From assembly GCA_034433305.1 (NCBI GenBank), contig DAOUAM010000039.1, positions 62,001-126,000 on the forward strand: DNA of 64,000 nucleotides, given 5' to 3'. A model generated the notes under the pieces. It did not search any database. It was not told the origin of the DNA and saw only the letters and a list, made by a program, of their open reading frames with translations. The number at the start of each line of letters is the position of its first letter. Position 1 is the stretch's first letter. Positions 14,325 to 22,699 of the stretch are shown here, piece by piece. The position numbers and the translations under genes were made by a program. This DNA is from DAOUAM01 sp034433305. Its GTDB lineage: Bacteria > Chloroflexota > Dehalococcoidia > Lucifugimonadales > DAOUAM01.

Positions 14325-14363
14325 GTGTTTCGGAAGTATTTCTGAAATGTTACATTTTTGTTA
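14325..14363 (-). promoter_or_regulatory. Four 11-bp-spaced GlnR/PhoB-like half-sites upstream of glnA
   Basis: Hexamers TGTTTC (14325), TATTTC (14336), TGTTAC (14347) and TGTTAC (14358) start exactly 11 bp apart. Read on the minus strand they give GTAAC, GTAAC, GAAAT, GAAAC with 6-nt spacers, close to the actinobacterial GlnR consensus gTnAC-n6-GaAAC. They lie 77-115 bp upstream of the glnA ATG. Confidence 0.7.
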
Positions 14364-14421
14364 CATAGCGGCTCAGCGCCTTTCTCAAGCTGGCTGGCCG
14401 GTGAAAGTGGCCCCTTCTGCA

Positions 14422-14465
14422 TTGTACGGCCCAGCCCCGCCGATGGGTGGGGCTGGGCCGTACAA
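14422..14465. terminator. 17-bp perfect hairpin between glnA leader and P-II gene
   Basis: Arms 14422-14438 and 14449-14465 are perfect 17-bp complements with a 10-nt loop. The hairpin sits about 48 bp past the P-II stop and upstream of the glnA regulatory array, so it probably ends the amt-P-II transcript. No U-tract is seen. Confidence 0.55.
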
Positions 14466-14512
14466 CCATTTTATCTTCCCCACGGGTGGGACCTCGCGGG
14501 AAAGCCCGTCGT

Positions 14513-14854
14513 CTAGAGCGCCTGCTCGCCGCGCTCGCCGGTGCGCACGCGAATGGCGTCGGCCACCGGGATGATGAATATCTTGCCGTCCCCTATGACG
14601 CCCGTCTGGGCCGTCTTGACGATAAGCTCCACGACCTTCTCGGTGTCCTGGTCGCGGACCACCGTCTCCAGCTTGACCTTGGGGAGCATGTCTATGACGT
14701 GCTGATGGCCGCCACGCGCGGCAGTCACCACGCCCTTCTGGACGCCGCGCCCTGTCACCTGGACCACGTTCAGCCCCAGGAACCCCGCGTCGGCGAGGGC
14801 GTTCTTCACCGCATCCAGCTTCTCGGGGCGGATGATGGCCTCTATCTTTTTCAC
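14513..14854 (-). CDS. glnK: P-II family nitrogen regulator
   Basis: A 113-residue P-II signal protein sensing 2-oxoglutarate and ATP/ADP and probably gating the adjacent ammonium channel. It begins GTG with AAGGAG seven nt upstream, giving (M)KKIEAIIRPEKLDAV. The C-terminal signature TGVIGDGKIFIIPVADAIRV is intact. The T-loop reads GRGVQKGVVTAARGGHQHVID: position 51, the uridylylated Tyr in E. coli, is Gln and position 46 is Ala, so uridylylation is not possible there. A longer 386-codon frame through this gene starts inside amt and is spurious. It is 44 bp downstream of amt, a near-universal pairing. Confidence 0.93.
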   Translation of the reverse strand: MKKIEAIIRPEKLDAVKNALADAGFLGLNVVQVTGRGVQKGVVTAARGGHQHVIDMLPKVKLETVVRDQDTEKVVELIVKTAQTGVIGDGKIFIIPVADAIRVRTGERGEQAL

Positions 14855-14898
14855 TGAAGCACTCCTTTCAGGGCAGGCTTCCCACGCCTGTCCGGGGG

Positions 14899-16131
14899 CT
14901 AGAGCCTGTAGGCAGGCTCGCCGTGCTGGGTCAGGTCCAGGCCGGCTTCCTCTTCGTCCGCCTTGACGCGCAGGCCGACGGTGGCCTCCAGTACCTTGAT
15001 GATGACCAGGGTCATCACGAAGGCGTAGCCCCAGGTTGCCAGCACGCCGTAGAGTTGCTTCATGAACTGCTCGCCGACGCCGCTGTTCACTGACACCAGG
15101 CCCGCAGCGCCCACGCCTAGGAAGAGGCCCGTGGCCAGGGCGCCCCAGGTGCCCCCGATTCCATGCACGCCCCAGACGTCCAGGGAGTCGTCGAAGCCCA
15201 GTTTCAGGCGCAACTGCACGGCGGCGAAGCAGAGAATGCCGGCCACCAGGCCGATGAGCACCGCAGGCATGGGGCCGACGAAGCCCGAGGCCGGCGTGAT
15301 GGCCACCAGGCCCGCCACCGCGCCCGAGGCCGCGCCCAGCACGCTGGGCTTCTTGAGGATGTACCAGGACATGCCCATCCAGGAGATGGCGCCGGCCGCG
15401 GCGGCGGTATGCGTGACCACGAAGGCGTTGGCCGCCAGCGCGCCCGACGTCAGAGCGCTGCCAGCGTTGAAGCCGAACCAGCCGAACCAGAGGATGGCCG
15501 CGCCCAGGACGGTCATGGTGATGTCGTGAGGCTCCATGGGGTCGCGGCCGTAGCCCAGCCGCTTGCCCAGGACCAGCGCCGCCGCCAGCGCCGACACGCC
15601 CGACGAGATGTGGACCACGGTGCCGCCGGCGAAGTCCAGCGCGCCCAGCTTGGCCAGCCAGCCGCCGCCCCACACCCAGTGGGCCACGGGCGCGTACACC
15701 ACCGTCACCCAGACCACGGTGAAGATAAGGAAAGTGCTGAACTTGACCCGCTCCGCGAAGGCGCCGGTGATGAGCGCCGGGGTTATGACCGCGAACATGC
15801 CCTGGAAGATCATGTACGCCTGATGTGGCACCGTGGGGGCCAGGGGGGCAGGCTCCACTCCGACGCCCTTCAGGCCGATCCAGTCCAGGCTGCCAATGAA
15901 GCCCCAGCGGTCGGGGCCAAAGGCCAGGCTATAGCCCCACAGCACCCAGACCACGCTCACTATCGCCACGATGCTGAAGCTCTGCATGATGGTGGCCAGA
16001 GTGTTCTTCTGCCTCACCATGCCGCCGTAGAAGAACGCCAGGCCAGGCGTCATTATCATTACCAGCGCGGCAGATGCCAGTAGCCACGCCGTATCCCCAG
16101 CGCTGATGGACGACTCAGGCATGAGATGCAC
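14899..16131 (-). CDS. amt: Ammonium transporter
   Basis: A 410-residue polytopic membrane protein of the Amt/MEP/Rh family with about 11 hydrophobic segments. The pore residues are visible: Asp in ALDFAGGTVVHISSG, the first pore His in the same motif and the second in GVHGIGGTWGALATG. It has the expected short cytoplasmic tail. Pairing with the P-II gene downstream implies P-II gating. It is the first gene of the unit. The 130-200 bp upstream contain a six-repeat 11-bp array that probably makes expression nitrogen-dependent. Confidence 0.95.
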   Translation of the reverse strand: MHLMPESSISAGDTAWLLASAALVMIMTPGLAFFYGGMVRQKNTLATIMQSFSIVAIVSVVWVLWGYSLAFGPDRWGFIGSLDWIGLKGVGVEPAPLAPTVPHQAYMIFQGMFAVITPALITGAFAERVKFSTFLIFTVVWVTVVYAPVAHWVWGGGWLAKLGALDFAGGTVVHISSGVSALAAALVLGKRLGYGRDPMEPHDITMTVLGAAILWFGWFGFNAGSALTSGALAANAFVVTHTAAAAGAISWMGMSWYILKKPSVLGAASGAVAGLVAITPASGFVGPMPAVLIGLVAGILCFAAVQLRLKLGFDDSLDVWGVHGIGGTWGALATGLFLGVGAAGLVSVNSGVGEQFMKQLYGVLATWGYAFVMTLVIIKVLEATVGLRVKADEEEAGLDLTQHGEPAYRL

Positions 16132-16264
16132 ACCTCCGTATTGTTTATCGCCGCCGGGCCACGGGAATCGTCCCCTGCTCGCCCCGCGACGGCTGTTCCG
16201 CGCAACAGTGTGTCAGTCCAGGACGGCAGCGGTCGTGATAATCGTCACAAGTTTAGGGAGGATG

Positions 16265-16325
16265 TGTTACGTAAGTGTTGCGGAGTTGTTACAGATGTGT
16301 TGCGAGAGTGTTAAAAAGTTGTTAC
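16265..16325 (-). promoter_or_regulatory. Six 11-bp-spaced TGTTRC half-sites upstream of amt
   Basis: TGTTAC, TGTTGC, TGTTAC, TGTTGC, TGTTAA and TGTTAC start at 16265, 16276, 16287, 16298, 16309 and 16320, each separated by 5 nt. On the minus strand this alternates GTAAC and GCAAC with 6-nt spacers, the layout bound by OmpR/PhoB-family regulators such as GlnR. The array is 134-194 bp upstream of the amt ATG. Confidence 0.8.
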
Positions 16326-16348
16326 CTGCTGCTAATCAGGCACGTCCC

Positions 16349-16378
16349 TTGACTACGAAAGTCGCAAGGTGCTAAATT
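16349..16378 (+). promoter_or_regulatory. Putative sigma-70 promoter for the ABC transporter operon
   Basis: TTGACT (16349-16354), an 18-bp spacer and TAAATT (16373-16378) face rightward about 145 bp before the first ABC gene. It begins 24 bp beyond the end of the 11-bp array, so the array could also influence this divergent promoter. Confidence 0.5.
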
Positions 16379-16522
16379 TCATGCCTGGGCAGTGGATGGA
16401 CAGGCAACTTGAGGATGTGTTTGTTGCGGCAGGGAACGCTGCGGGTGCAGGGCAAGAGGATGTCAGGTACTTTCGGGCCAACTCGGTGCAACTCCCCCAA
16501 ACAGCTTTCTTGAAGCCTCCTT

Positions 16523-17425
16523 ATGCCACCTCTTATTTGCGCGGAAGGCCTGACAAAGCGCTATGGCAACACCATCGCGCTGGACGCCATTGACCTGGAA
16601 GTCCACGAAGGCATTACGGGCCTCCTGGGGGCCAATGGCGCGGGCAAGAGCACAGCCATAAAGCTGTTCCTGGGCCTGCTGAAGCCCACGGCCGGCAGCG
16701 TGTGGGTCCTGGGCCAGGACCCTTCCCGCTCGGTGGAAGTCCGGGCGCGCCTGGGCTACATGCCAGAGCATGATTGTCTTCCCACCACGGCCAGCGCGGC
16801 GGAGCTGGTGTACCACATGGCACAGGTCAGCGGCCTTCCGCCCGTCCACGCCCGCACCCGCGCCGCCGATGCTTTGCGTCACGTCGGCCTGGACGAGGAG
16901 CGCTACCGGCCCATGGGCGAGTACTCCACCGGCATGAAGCAGCGGGTCAAGCTGGCCCAGGCCATTGTGCATGACCCGGCGCTGGTGTTCCTGGACGAGC
17001 CTACCGCAGGCCTGGACCCCGTGGGCCGGGAGGAGATGCTCCAGCTTATCAAGCGCATTGGCAAGGACTTTGGCATCAGCATCCTGCTGTCGTCCCACCT
17101 CATGGGCGACGTGGAGCGCACCTGCGACCGCATCATTGTGCTGGATGGCGGGCGGGTCATAAGGGAAGGGGGTATCTCCGGCTTCACCAGCGAGACCGAG
17201 GCGGTCTTTATCGAGGTGGACAGCAACAGGGAGGACCTGGTCACGGCGCTGGCTGCACGGGGGATCAACGCTGCCCTCCTGGATGGTGCTGTCGTGGTGG
17301 AGGGCGCCAGCGAGGAGCAGTACGACGCCATACGCGATGCCATAGTGGACGCCGGCGCTCGGCTCCGAAGGCTCGCACCGGGCCGCCACATGCTGACCGA
17401 TATTTTCAGGAGCACCCCCAGTTGA
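16523..17425 (+). CDS. ABC transporter ATP-binding protein
   Basis: A 300-residue nucleotide-binding subunit of an ABC-2-type exporter. Walker A is GANGAGKSTA (near residue 40), the signature reads YSTGMKQRVKLA, Walker B is ALVFLDEPTAG, and the switch His is in LLSSHLMGD. A C-terminal extension of about 80 residues resembles those of NatA/CcmA-like ATPases. The stop overlaps the TTG start of the permease gene, showing translational coupling. Substrate is unknown; four genes form two ATPase-permease pairs. Confidence 0.9.
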   Translation: MPPLICAEGLTKRYGNTIALDAIDLEVHEGITGLLGANGAGKSTAIKLFLGLLKPTAGSVWVLGQDPSRSVEVRARLGYMPEHDCLPTTASAAELVYHMAQVSGLPPVHARTRAADALRHVGLDEERYRPMGEYSTGMKQRVKLAQAIVHDPALVFLDEPTAGLDPVGREEMLQLIKRIGKDFGISILLSSHLMGDVERTCDRIIVLDGGRVIREGGISGFTSETEAVFIEVDSNREDLVTALAARGINAALLDGAVVVEGASEEQYDAIRDAIVDAGARLRRLAPGRHMLTDIFRSTPS

Positions 17426-18306
17426 GCAGTCCGCGAGGCGAGGTCTATGACATAGGCTTTCAGCGGTACACGGGGCCGCGAGAGGGCCGTGCCAGGGCGC
17501 GCAAGGCCATCTGGGCCAATGGTGTGCGCACGGCGCTGGGCATTGGCCGTGGCTGGACCTCCAAGGTGCTGCCAGCCATTCTCTTCCTCGCCCTCATGGG
17601 GCCGGCCCTGGTGTTCATCATACTGTCCTCTACCCGGGGAGGGATTCTCGAGGACATCCCTGGACACGCCGAGTACTACGGGGGCGCTTCCATCATTCTG
17701 ATGGCTTTCTCGGCCATTATCGCCCCTGAACTGCTGACCGCCGACAAGCGCTCAGGCGTCATAAACCTGTACCTGGTGCGCCCTATCTCCCCCACCGACT
17801 ACGTGCTGGGCCGGTGGCTGGCCTTCTTCACCATCACCCTGGGCGTGCTGTACCTGCCCCAGGTGGTGCTGCTCATCGGGCTGACTTTGGGGGCCGATCA
17901 CCCCCTGGAGCACCTGCGCGCCAACTGGCTGGAGGTGCCACGCTTCATGGGCGCGGGCCTGGTGCTGGCGCTGTTCATGACCACACTGCCGCTGGCAGCC
18001 GCTGCCTTCACCACCAGGCGCGCCTACGCCGCCGCCTTCGTCATCGCGCTGTGGCTAGTTTCTTCGGCCGTCAGCCACGCCCTGGTGGCCGAACTGGGTG
18101 GCGAGTGGAGGAACTGGTTTGCCCTGATTGATATAGGCGGCGTGCCCATCTTCATCTCTGACATGGTCTTTGGGAAGACCTCGGACATCTTCAGCACCCA
18201 GAACGCCAGGGAGCTTCCCAGGGCCGTCCTGGTGCTGTGGTACGTCTTTCTCACGGCAGGCCCGGGGCTGCTGCTCTGGTGGCGCTACCGGAAGTTGGCC
18301 ATATGA
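17422..18306 (+). CDS. ABC transporter permease (ABC-2 type)
   Basis: A 294-residue membrane subunit with about six hydrophobic segments: around residues 50-70, 90-110, 135-165, 175-200, 205-225 and 265-285. The motif LLTADKRSGVINLYLVRPIS is characteristic of ABC-2 permeases that work with NatA-like ATPases. Translation starts at TTG 17422, overlapping the preceding stop (TTGA), with AGGAG nine nt upstream. The next ATPase begins with an ATGA overlap at its 3' end, so the four-gene unit is tightly coupled. Exported substrate unknown. Confidence 0.85.
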   Translation: MSSPRGEVYDIGFQRYTGPREGRARARKAIWANGVRTALGIGRGWTSKVLPAILFLALMGPALVFIILSSTRGGILEDIPGHAEYYGGASIILMAFSAIIAPELLTADKRSGVINLYLVRPISPTDYVLGRWLAFFTITLGVLYLPQVVLLIGLTLGADHPLEHLRANWLEVPRFMGAGLVLALFMTTLPLAAAAFTTRRAYAAAFVIALWLVSSAVSHALVAELGGEWRNWFALIDIGGVPIFISDMVFGKTSDIFSTQNARELPRAVLVLWYVFLTAGPGLLLWWRYRKLAI

Positions 18307-19250
18307 CCACGGTGAATGGCCTGGCCCACCAGGGCGCTCGACCCACCATCGCCGTCGCCGGCGTCTCCAAGTGGTATGGCAGCGTCGTGGCGGTGAACGA
18401 CGTGTCCTTCGAGGTGTACCCTGGCATCACTGGCCTGCTTGGCCCCAACGGGGCGGGCAAGACGACGCTACTGCACATGATAGCCGGCCTGGCCAGCCCC
18501 TCCGAGGGAGAGATAAAGGTGCTGGGCCAGAGTGTGCGGGACAACCCGGCGCTGTACCGCCGCCTTGGGGTCATGGCCGAGCACGACGCGCTGTACAGCT
18601 TCTACACCGGCCGGCAGTTCGTGGAGTTCATGGCAAGCCTGCACGGCCTGGACAACGTGGCCGGTGCAGCCAGCAGGGCCATAGAGGCCGTGGGGCTGAC
18701 TCAGGTGCAGGGCCGGGTGATTGGCACCTACTCTCGCGGCATGCGTCAGCGCATGCGCCTGGCCGCCACGCTGGTCCACGACCCGGAGGTCCTGCTGCTG
18801 GACGAGCCGCTCAGCGGCACCGATCCTCGCCAGCGCCTGGAGATACAGGACATGCTGCGCCGGCTGGCCGCCAGCGGGAAGACGGTGCTGGTGTCGTCCC
18901 ACATCCTGGAGGAGGTCGAGGCGCTGGCGGACAGCATCCTGCTCATGGTAAGCGGCAAGCTGGCCGCGGCCGGCGACTTCCGGGCCATCCGTGCCCGGCT
19001 GGACGCGCGGCCATACACGGTGCGGGTGGTGTGTAGCAACCCGCGCCTGATGGCCTCGGCGCTGGTACAGATGCAGGAAGTGGAGTCGGTGACGGTGGAC
19101 GGCACTGCCCTGGTGGTGCTGAGCAAGGACGTAGCGTCGCTCCAGCGTTCCATACCCCGGCTGGCGCAGGCCCACCACGTGCGCCTGCTGCGGGTGGAGC
19201 CGCTGGACGACTCCCTGGAGAGCGTCTTCAGCTACCTGGTGGAGGTCTGA
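18303..19250 (+). CDS. ABC transporter ATP-binding protein
   Basis: A 315-residue nucleotide-binding subunit, the second in the operon. Walker A GPNGAGKTTL, signature YSRGMRQRMRLA, Walker B EVLLLDEPLSG and the switch-His region VLVSSHILEE are intact. ATG 18303 is preferred over an upstream GTG (18237) because it overlaps the permease stop as ATGA and gives a normal N-terminus. It is clearly paralogous to the ATPase at 16523, suggesting duplication of an ATPase-permease pair or a heteromeric transporter with two different ATPases. Confidence 0.9.
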   Translation: MTTVNGLAHQGARPTIAVAGVSKWYGSVVAVNDVSFEVYPGITGLLGPNGAGKTTLLHMIAGLASPSEGEIKVLGQSVRDNPALYRRLGVMAEHDALYSFYTGRQFVEFMASLHGLDNVAGAASRAIEAVGLTQVQGRVIGTYSRGMRQRMRLAATLVHDPEVLLLDEPLSGTDPRQRLEIQDMLRRLAASGKTVLVSSHILEEVEALADSILLMVSGKLAAAGDFRAIRARLDARPYTVRVVCSNPRLMASALVQMQEVESVTVDGTALVVLSKDVASLQRSIPRLAQAHHVRLLRVEPLDDSLESVFSYLVEV

Positions 19251-19969
19251 TGGGCCAGGTCTTTCGTCTGTCGGTGCGCCAGCTCGCGGGCGGCAAGCGC
19301 TCCATTCTGGTGGCGCTGCTGGCCGCTGTGCCTGTGTCCCTCTCCGCCATCATCGGCCCCGCCGACGACAGGGTCAGCGCCAGCGATTTCGTCCGTTTCC
19401 TGCTGGACGGAATAGTAGTGGCGACGGCGCTGCCCATAGCGACCATGGTGCTGGCGACTGCCACCTTCGGGAACGAGCTTGAGGACCGGACGCTGGGCTA
19501 CCTGGTGCTCAAGCCCATCTCGCGCTGGTGGATCGTGTTGCCCAAGTTCCTGGCCGCTATCGCGGTAGCCGGGCCGCTGCTGGTAATAAGCGGCGTCGTC
19601 GCCACCGTCCTCGGTCTGGAAAGCCCGCTGCGGCCGGCCCTGGCGGTGGCTGTCTCCCTCCTGGCAGGTGTCACCGCCTACTCAGCCATCTTCACCTGGG
19701 CAGGGCTGGTGACCACGCGGGCGCTGGGGTTCGCCCTGGTGTACGTGTTCCTGTGGGAGGGGCTGCTCACATCCTTCCTGGGCAATGTCAGCTACCTCAG
19801 TGTGCGCGGCTACACCCTTTCCCTCATGTACGGCCTGGACAGCGACGGCCTGGGAGCGCTGCGCCAGCGGGCTATCGAGCTTCCCGCCGCCGTCGCCGGC
19901 GTCGTGGCGGTCACCATCGTTTTTGTCTGGCTCACGGAGCGCCGCTTGCGGCGCATGGACGTGCCCTAG
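19250..19969 (+). CDS. ABC transporter permease (ABC-2 type)
   Basis: A 239-residue membrane protein with about six hydrophobic segments, carrying FGNELEDRTLGYLVLKPISR, the ABC-2 permease hallmark between the second and third helices. Its ATG overlaps the stop of the preceding ATPase (TGATG), so it is the last gene of the coupled four-gene operon. It is shorter than the first permease (294 residues). Substrate unknown; bacteriocin, lipid or Na+ export are family possibilities only. Confidence 0.85.
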   Translation: MGQVFRLSVRQLAGGKRSILVALLAAVPVSLSAIIGPADDRVSASDFVRFLLDGIVVATALPIATMVLATATFGNELEDRTLGYLVLKPISRWWIVLPKFLAAIAVAGPLLVISGVVATVLGLESPLRPALAVAVSLLAGVTAYSAIFTWAGLVTTRALGFALVYVFLWEGLLTSFLGNVSYLSVRGYTLSLMYGLDSDGLGALRQRAIELPAAVAGVVAVTIVFVWLTERRLRRMDVP

Positions 19970-20106
19970 ACACACCGTAACGCGGGCCGCGTACTTTAGC
20001 CTCGCGAGGCAGGGCCTGCGTCATATGGTCAACCTGGCCTGCACGGTGGACAGCCCCAGTCATTGCAGTATGCGCCTCAGGGGCACAGCGTCACCTCACG
20101 CCAGAC

Positions 20107-20153
20107 AAAGGCCAGGTAGAGAGATGCCCTTCCGCCTGCCTGGACTGGCCTTT
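20107..20153. terminator. Inverted repeat between convergent genes
   Basis: AAAGGCCAG (20107-20115) pairs with CTGGCCTTT (20145-20153) across a 29-nt loop in the 233-bp gap between the convergent permease and flavoprotein genes. It could terminate both. The rest of this gap shows nothing recognisable. Confidence 0.4.
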
Positions 20154-20202
20154 GCTGAATATACCAGCAGCGCGACAGTCCGGGATGCCGCCTTCCAGGG
20201 CA

Positions 20203-21141
20203 TCAAGTCAGGCGCAGGCGGGGTATGACGTCCCTGTGCAGGCCTTCCAGGTGCTCCATGTGGTCGAAGACGGGGTTCAGCAGCAGCATACGGGCGCCAC
20301 TGGTCACGACCTCCATCAGGCCGTCCACGCAGCGCTCGACGCCGCCCCAGACCGACACCTGGGAGGCCATGTCGGCGTTGCCGTAGCGCTGGCCGAACCA
20401 CTCGCGCAGACGGCGCTCGGCCCGCGCCTCGTCCTGGTCCAGGGCAACGTACACGCGCTTGGCGATGGTGAAGGCCGCCGGGTCGCGCCCCGAGGCGTTC
20501 AGCGCCTCGCGGACGACCTGGACGTGGCCCCTGAATTGGGCCGTGCTGGTGGAGCCGGCGCCCATCCAGCCGTCGGCATAGCGGGCCGCGCGCCTGAGGG
20601 CATCCCGGTGCCGGCCCCCGAACCATACAGGAGGATGGGGCTTCTGCACGGGCTTTGGCTCCATGGCCTCGCCCCTGAGGGTCCAGAAGTGGCCGGTGAA
20701 GCTCGCCCGTGGCTGCTCCCACAGGGCCTTCATCACCTGCAGGCCCTCGACGAAGTGGCGCACGCGAAGCTCCGCCGGCGCTCCCAGCAGCGGGTAGTGC
20801 GCCGGCCGGCCGCCCAGGGCGACGCCGATGATGAGCCGCCCATTGCTCATTACGTCCAGGCTGCTGAACTCCTTGGCCAGCAGGACAGGATTGCGGGTGG
20901 TGATGATGACCACCGCCGTGCCCAACCGTATGCTGCGGGTAATGGCGGACACGTAGCACAGCAGGCTGACAGGCTCCAGCGACGCCGGCCCGCCGATAAG
21001 CTGCTCCTGGACCCACAGGCTGTGGTAGCCCAGTGCCTCGGCCCGCATGGCGTAGTCCCGCACCATATCCATGTCAACCTGGCCGTCGGGGAACACCTGG
21101 GGAATGGCTATACCGCAGGGGACGTTGCGCTGGCCTGTCAT
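20203..21141 (-). CDS. LLM class flavin-dependent oxidoreductase
   Basis: A 312-residue luciferase-like TIM-barrel oxidoreductase using FMN or F420. Family signatures include GYHSLWVQEQ near the N-terminus, RLGTAVVIITTRNPVLLAKE, LIIGVALGGRP and PVWFGGRHRDALRRAARYADGW, the last seen in bacterial-luciferase and F420-dependent members. No insertion distinguishes an F420 from an FMN enzyme. Together with the enolase-superfamily neighbour it fits the expanded oxidative catabolism reported for SAR202-type Chloroflexota. Substrate unknown. Confidence 0.9.
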   Translation of the reverse strand: MTGQRNVPCGIAIPQVFPDGQVDMDMVRDYAMRAEALGYHSLWVQEQLIGGPASLEPVSLLCYVSAITRSIRLGTAVVIITTRNPVLLAKEFSSLDVMSNGRLIIGVALGGRPAHYPLLGAPAELRVRHFVEGLQVMKALWEQPRASFTGHFWTLRGEAMEPKPVQKPHPPVWFGGRHRDALRRAARYADGWMGAGSTSTAQFRGHVQVVREALNASGRDPAAFTIAKRVYVALDQDEARAERRLREWFGQRYGNADMASQVSVWGGVERCVDGLMEVVTSGARMLLLNPVFDHMEHLEGLHRDVIPRLRLT

Positions 21142-21247
21142 CGCTGCCTCCTTGCCGTGGTTGGCCTCACAAGTGCTGGCCCCGTGGGGCTGATGGGCCT
21201 GTCCCTGCCTGTCCCATCAGCGGGCAGTTTTGAAGCTAGATGGCAGG

Positions 21248-21281
21248 CCGCTCGGCCCCGCCAACAGGCGGGGCCGAGCGG
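21248..21281 (-). terminator. 15-bp hairpin between the dehydratase and flavoprotein genes
   Basis: Perfect arms 21248-21262 and 21267-21281 (CCGCTCGGCCCCGCC and its complement) with an AACA loop lie downstream of the enolase-superfamily gene and upstream of the flavoprotein gene. Probably a terminator, without a clear U-tract. Confidence 0.5.
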
Positions 21282-21356
21282 TAGGGCCATCCCCGTATGG
21301 GAGGCCGGGAGCTGTCACCTTGACCTTGGAGCGACAGGCCGGCGTGCAGGGGGCTG

Positions 21357-22496
21357 TTACTGGTCCACTACCGAGCCATCCAGATGAAGCCTGGTGGCCA
21401 CCTCGCGCGGCCTGGGCGGGTACTTCTCCTGGGCGTCCTCGGCCAGCTCCACGCCGATGCCGGGCGCGTCCGGGATGATGATGAAGCCGTTCTCACACTT
21501 CAGCGGGCTTTTCACTATGCCCCTCTTGGGAGGCTCCTGCTCGCCGCGCGGGTACTCCTGCAGGGCAAAGTTGGGTATGCAGGCGGCAAGCTGCACGCAG
21601 GCGGCTGTGCTCAGGGGGCTGAGGGGGTTATGGGGCACCACGCCCACGTAATGGGCCTCGGCGATGGCGGCGATCTTCTTGGAGTGGGTGATGCCTCCCG
21701 CAAGACATACGTCTGGCCGGACGTACTGCACGGCGCCGCGCTTCAGCAGCATCTCGAACTCGTGAATGGAGTGCAGCCGCTCTCCGGTGGCGATGGGGAT
21801 GGCGATGTGGTTCGCCACCAGGCCCATGGCGTCGAAGTTCTCCGGCAGGATGGGGTCCTCATAGAAGAAAGGATGGAACTCCTCGATACCCCTGGCCAGC
21901 ACGATGGCCTCGGCGGGCGTCAGCCGCCGGTGTATCTCGATACACAGGTCAACGTCCTTGCCCACGGCGTCGCGGTAGGCGCCCACCGTCTCGATGGCGT
22001 CGCGCATCTTGTCCACGTGGGTCTTGAAGAAGGGGACTTCCCTGGCCTCGTCCAGGAAGGGCGTCAGGTGGCCGACGGCAGTGAAGCCCTTGGCCTTGGC
22101 ATCCTTCACGCCCTGGATAAGCTTCTCCTTGGTGTCGCCAAAGACGTGGTAGTACACCCGGGCCTTGTCGCGCACCTTGCCACCGAGTAACTGGTACACG
22201 GGCACGCCGAAGTACTTGCCGGCGATGTCCCACAGGGCTATATCCAGAGCGCTGATGGCCCCCATGATGGCCGCGCCCCGGAAGTGGCTGAAGCGGTACA
22301 TGTACTGCCAGTGGTGCTCGATGCGCAGGGGGTCCTGCCCGACCAGGTAGCGCCCCAGCTTCTTGATGGCAGCCTCCGACGCCTCCAGGAAACCCCAGGC
22401 GCCGGACTCCCCGACGCCAGTGATCCCCTCATCGGTGTGTACTTTGGCGAACAGGTACCTGTCTATGGGCAGGGCTTCTACAGCCGTTATCTTCAT
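21357..22496 (-). CDS. Mandelate racemase/muconate lactonizing enzyme family protein
   Basis: A 379-residue enolase-superfamily enzyme, probably a sugar-acid dehydratase of the galactonate dehydratase type. The capping domain begins MKITAVEALP, with TDEGITGVGE. Metal-binding acidic residues lie in DLCIEIHRRL, YEDPI and ATGERLHS. The catalytic His is in VVPHNPLSPLS, as in DgoD-like members. The lid loop SHFRGAAIMGAISALDIALWD is also typical. Exact substrate cannot be assigned. It is a monocistronic gene bounded by hairpins on both sides. Confidence 0.88.
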   Translation of the reverse strand: MKITAVEALPIDRYLFAKVHTDEGITGVGESGAWGFLEASEAAIKKLGRYLVGQDPLRIEHHWQYMYRFSHFRGAAIMGAISALDIALWDIAGKYFGVPVYQLLGGKVRDKARVYYHVFGDTKEKLIQGVKDAKAKGFTAVGHLTPFLDEAREVPFFKTHVDKMRDAIETVGAYRDAVGKDVDLCIEIHRRLTPAEAIVLARGIEEFHPFFYEDPILPENFDAMGLVANHIAIPIATGERLHSIHEFEMLLKRGAVQYVRPDVCLAGGITHSKKIAAIAEAHYVGVVPHNPLSPLSTAACVQLAACIPNFALQEYPRGEQEPPKRGIVKSPLKCENGFIIIPDAPGIGVELAEDAQEKYPPRPREVATRLHLDGSVVDQ

Positions 22497-22555
22497 AGCC
22501 TCTCCTCGACTGCACTTGATTTCGGGCAGACGCTTGGCCCACCTTCATGGGCGCG

Positions 22556-22581
22556 CCGAGGCTTGACACGTTAAGCCTCGG
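22556..22581. promoter_or_regulatory. Inverted repeat in the dehydratase leader
   Basis: CCGAGGCTT (22556-22564) and AAGCCTCGG (22573-22581) form 9-bp arms with an 8-nt loop, 60 bp upstream of the dehydratase ATG. It could be an operator or a leader hairpin. Confidence 0.3.
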
Positions 22582-22699
22582 TGGAATGGTGCGGCCATGG
22601 CAGCAGGGGCAAGGACTTCTCCCGCCGCTGGGCCGCCTGTATTGTAAGTGCCTGGAAGGCTGCGCACAAGGCCAGCAGCCACGGGGCCGCATGTTGTAG

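Noticed and set aside
14513..15673. A 386-codon frame ending in P-II
   Set aside because: The first 270 codons overlap amt in another frame; P-II has its own GTG with AAGGAG.
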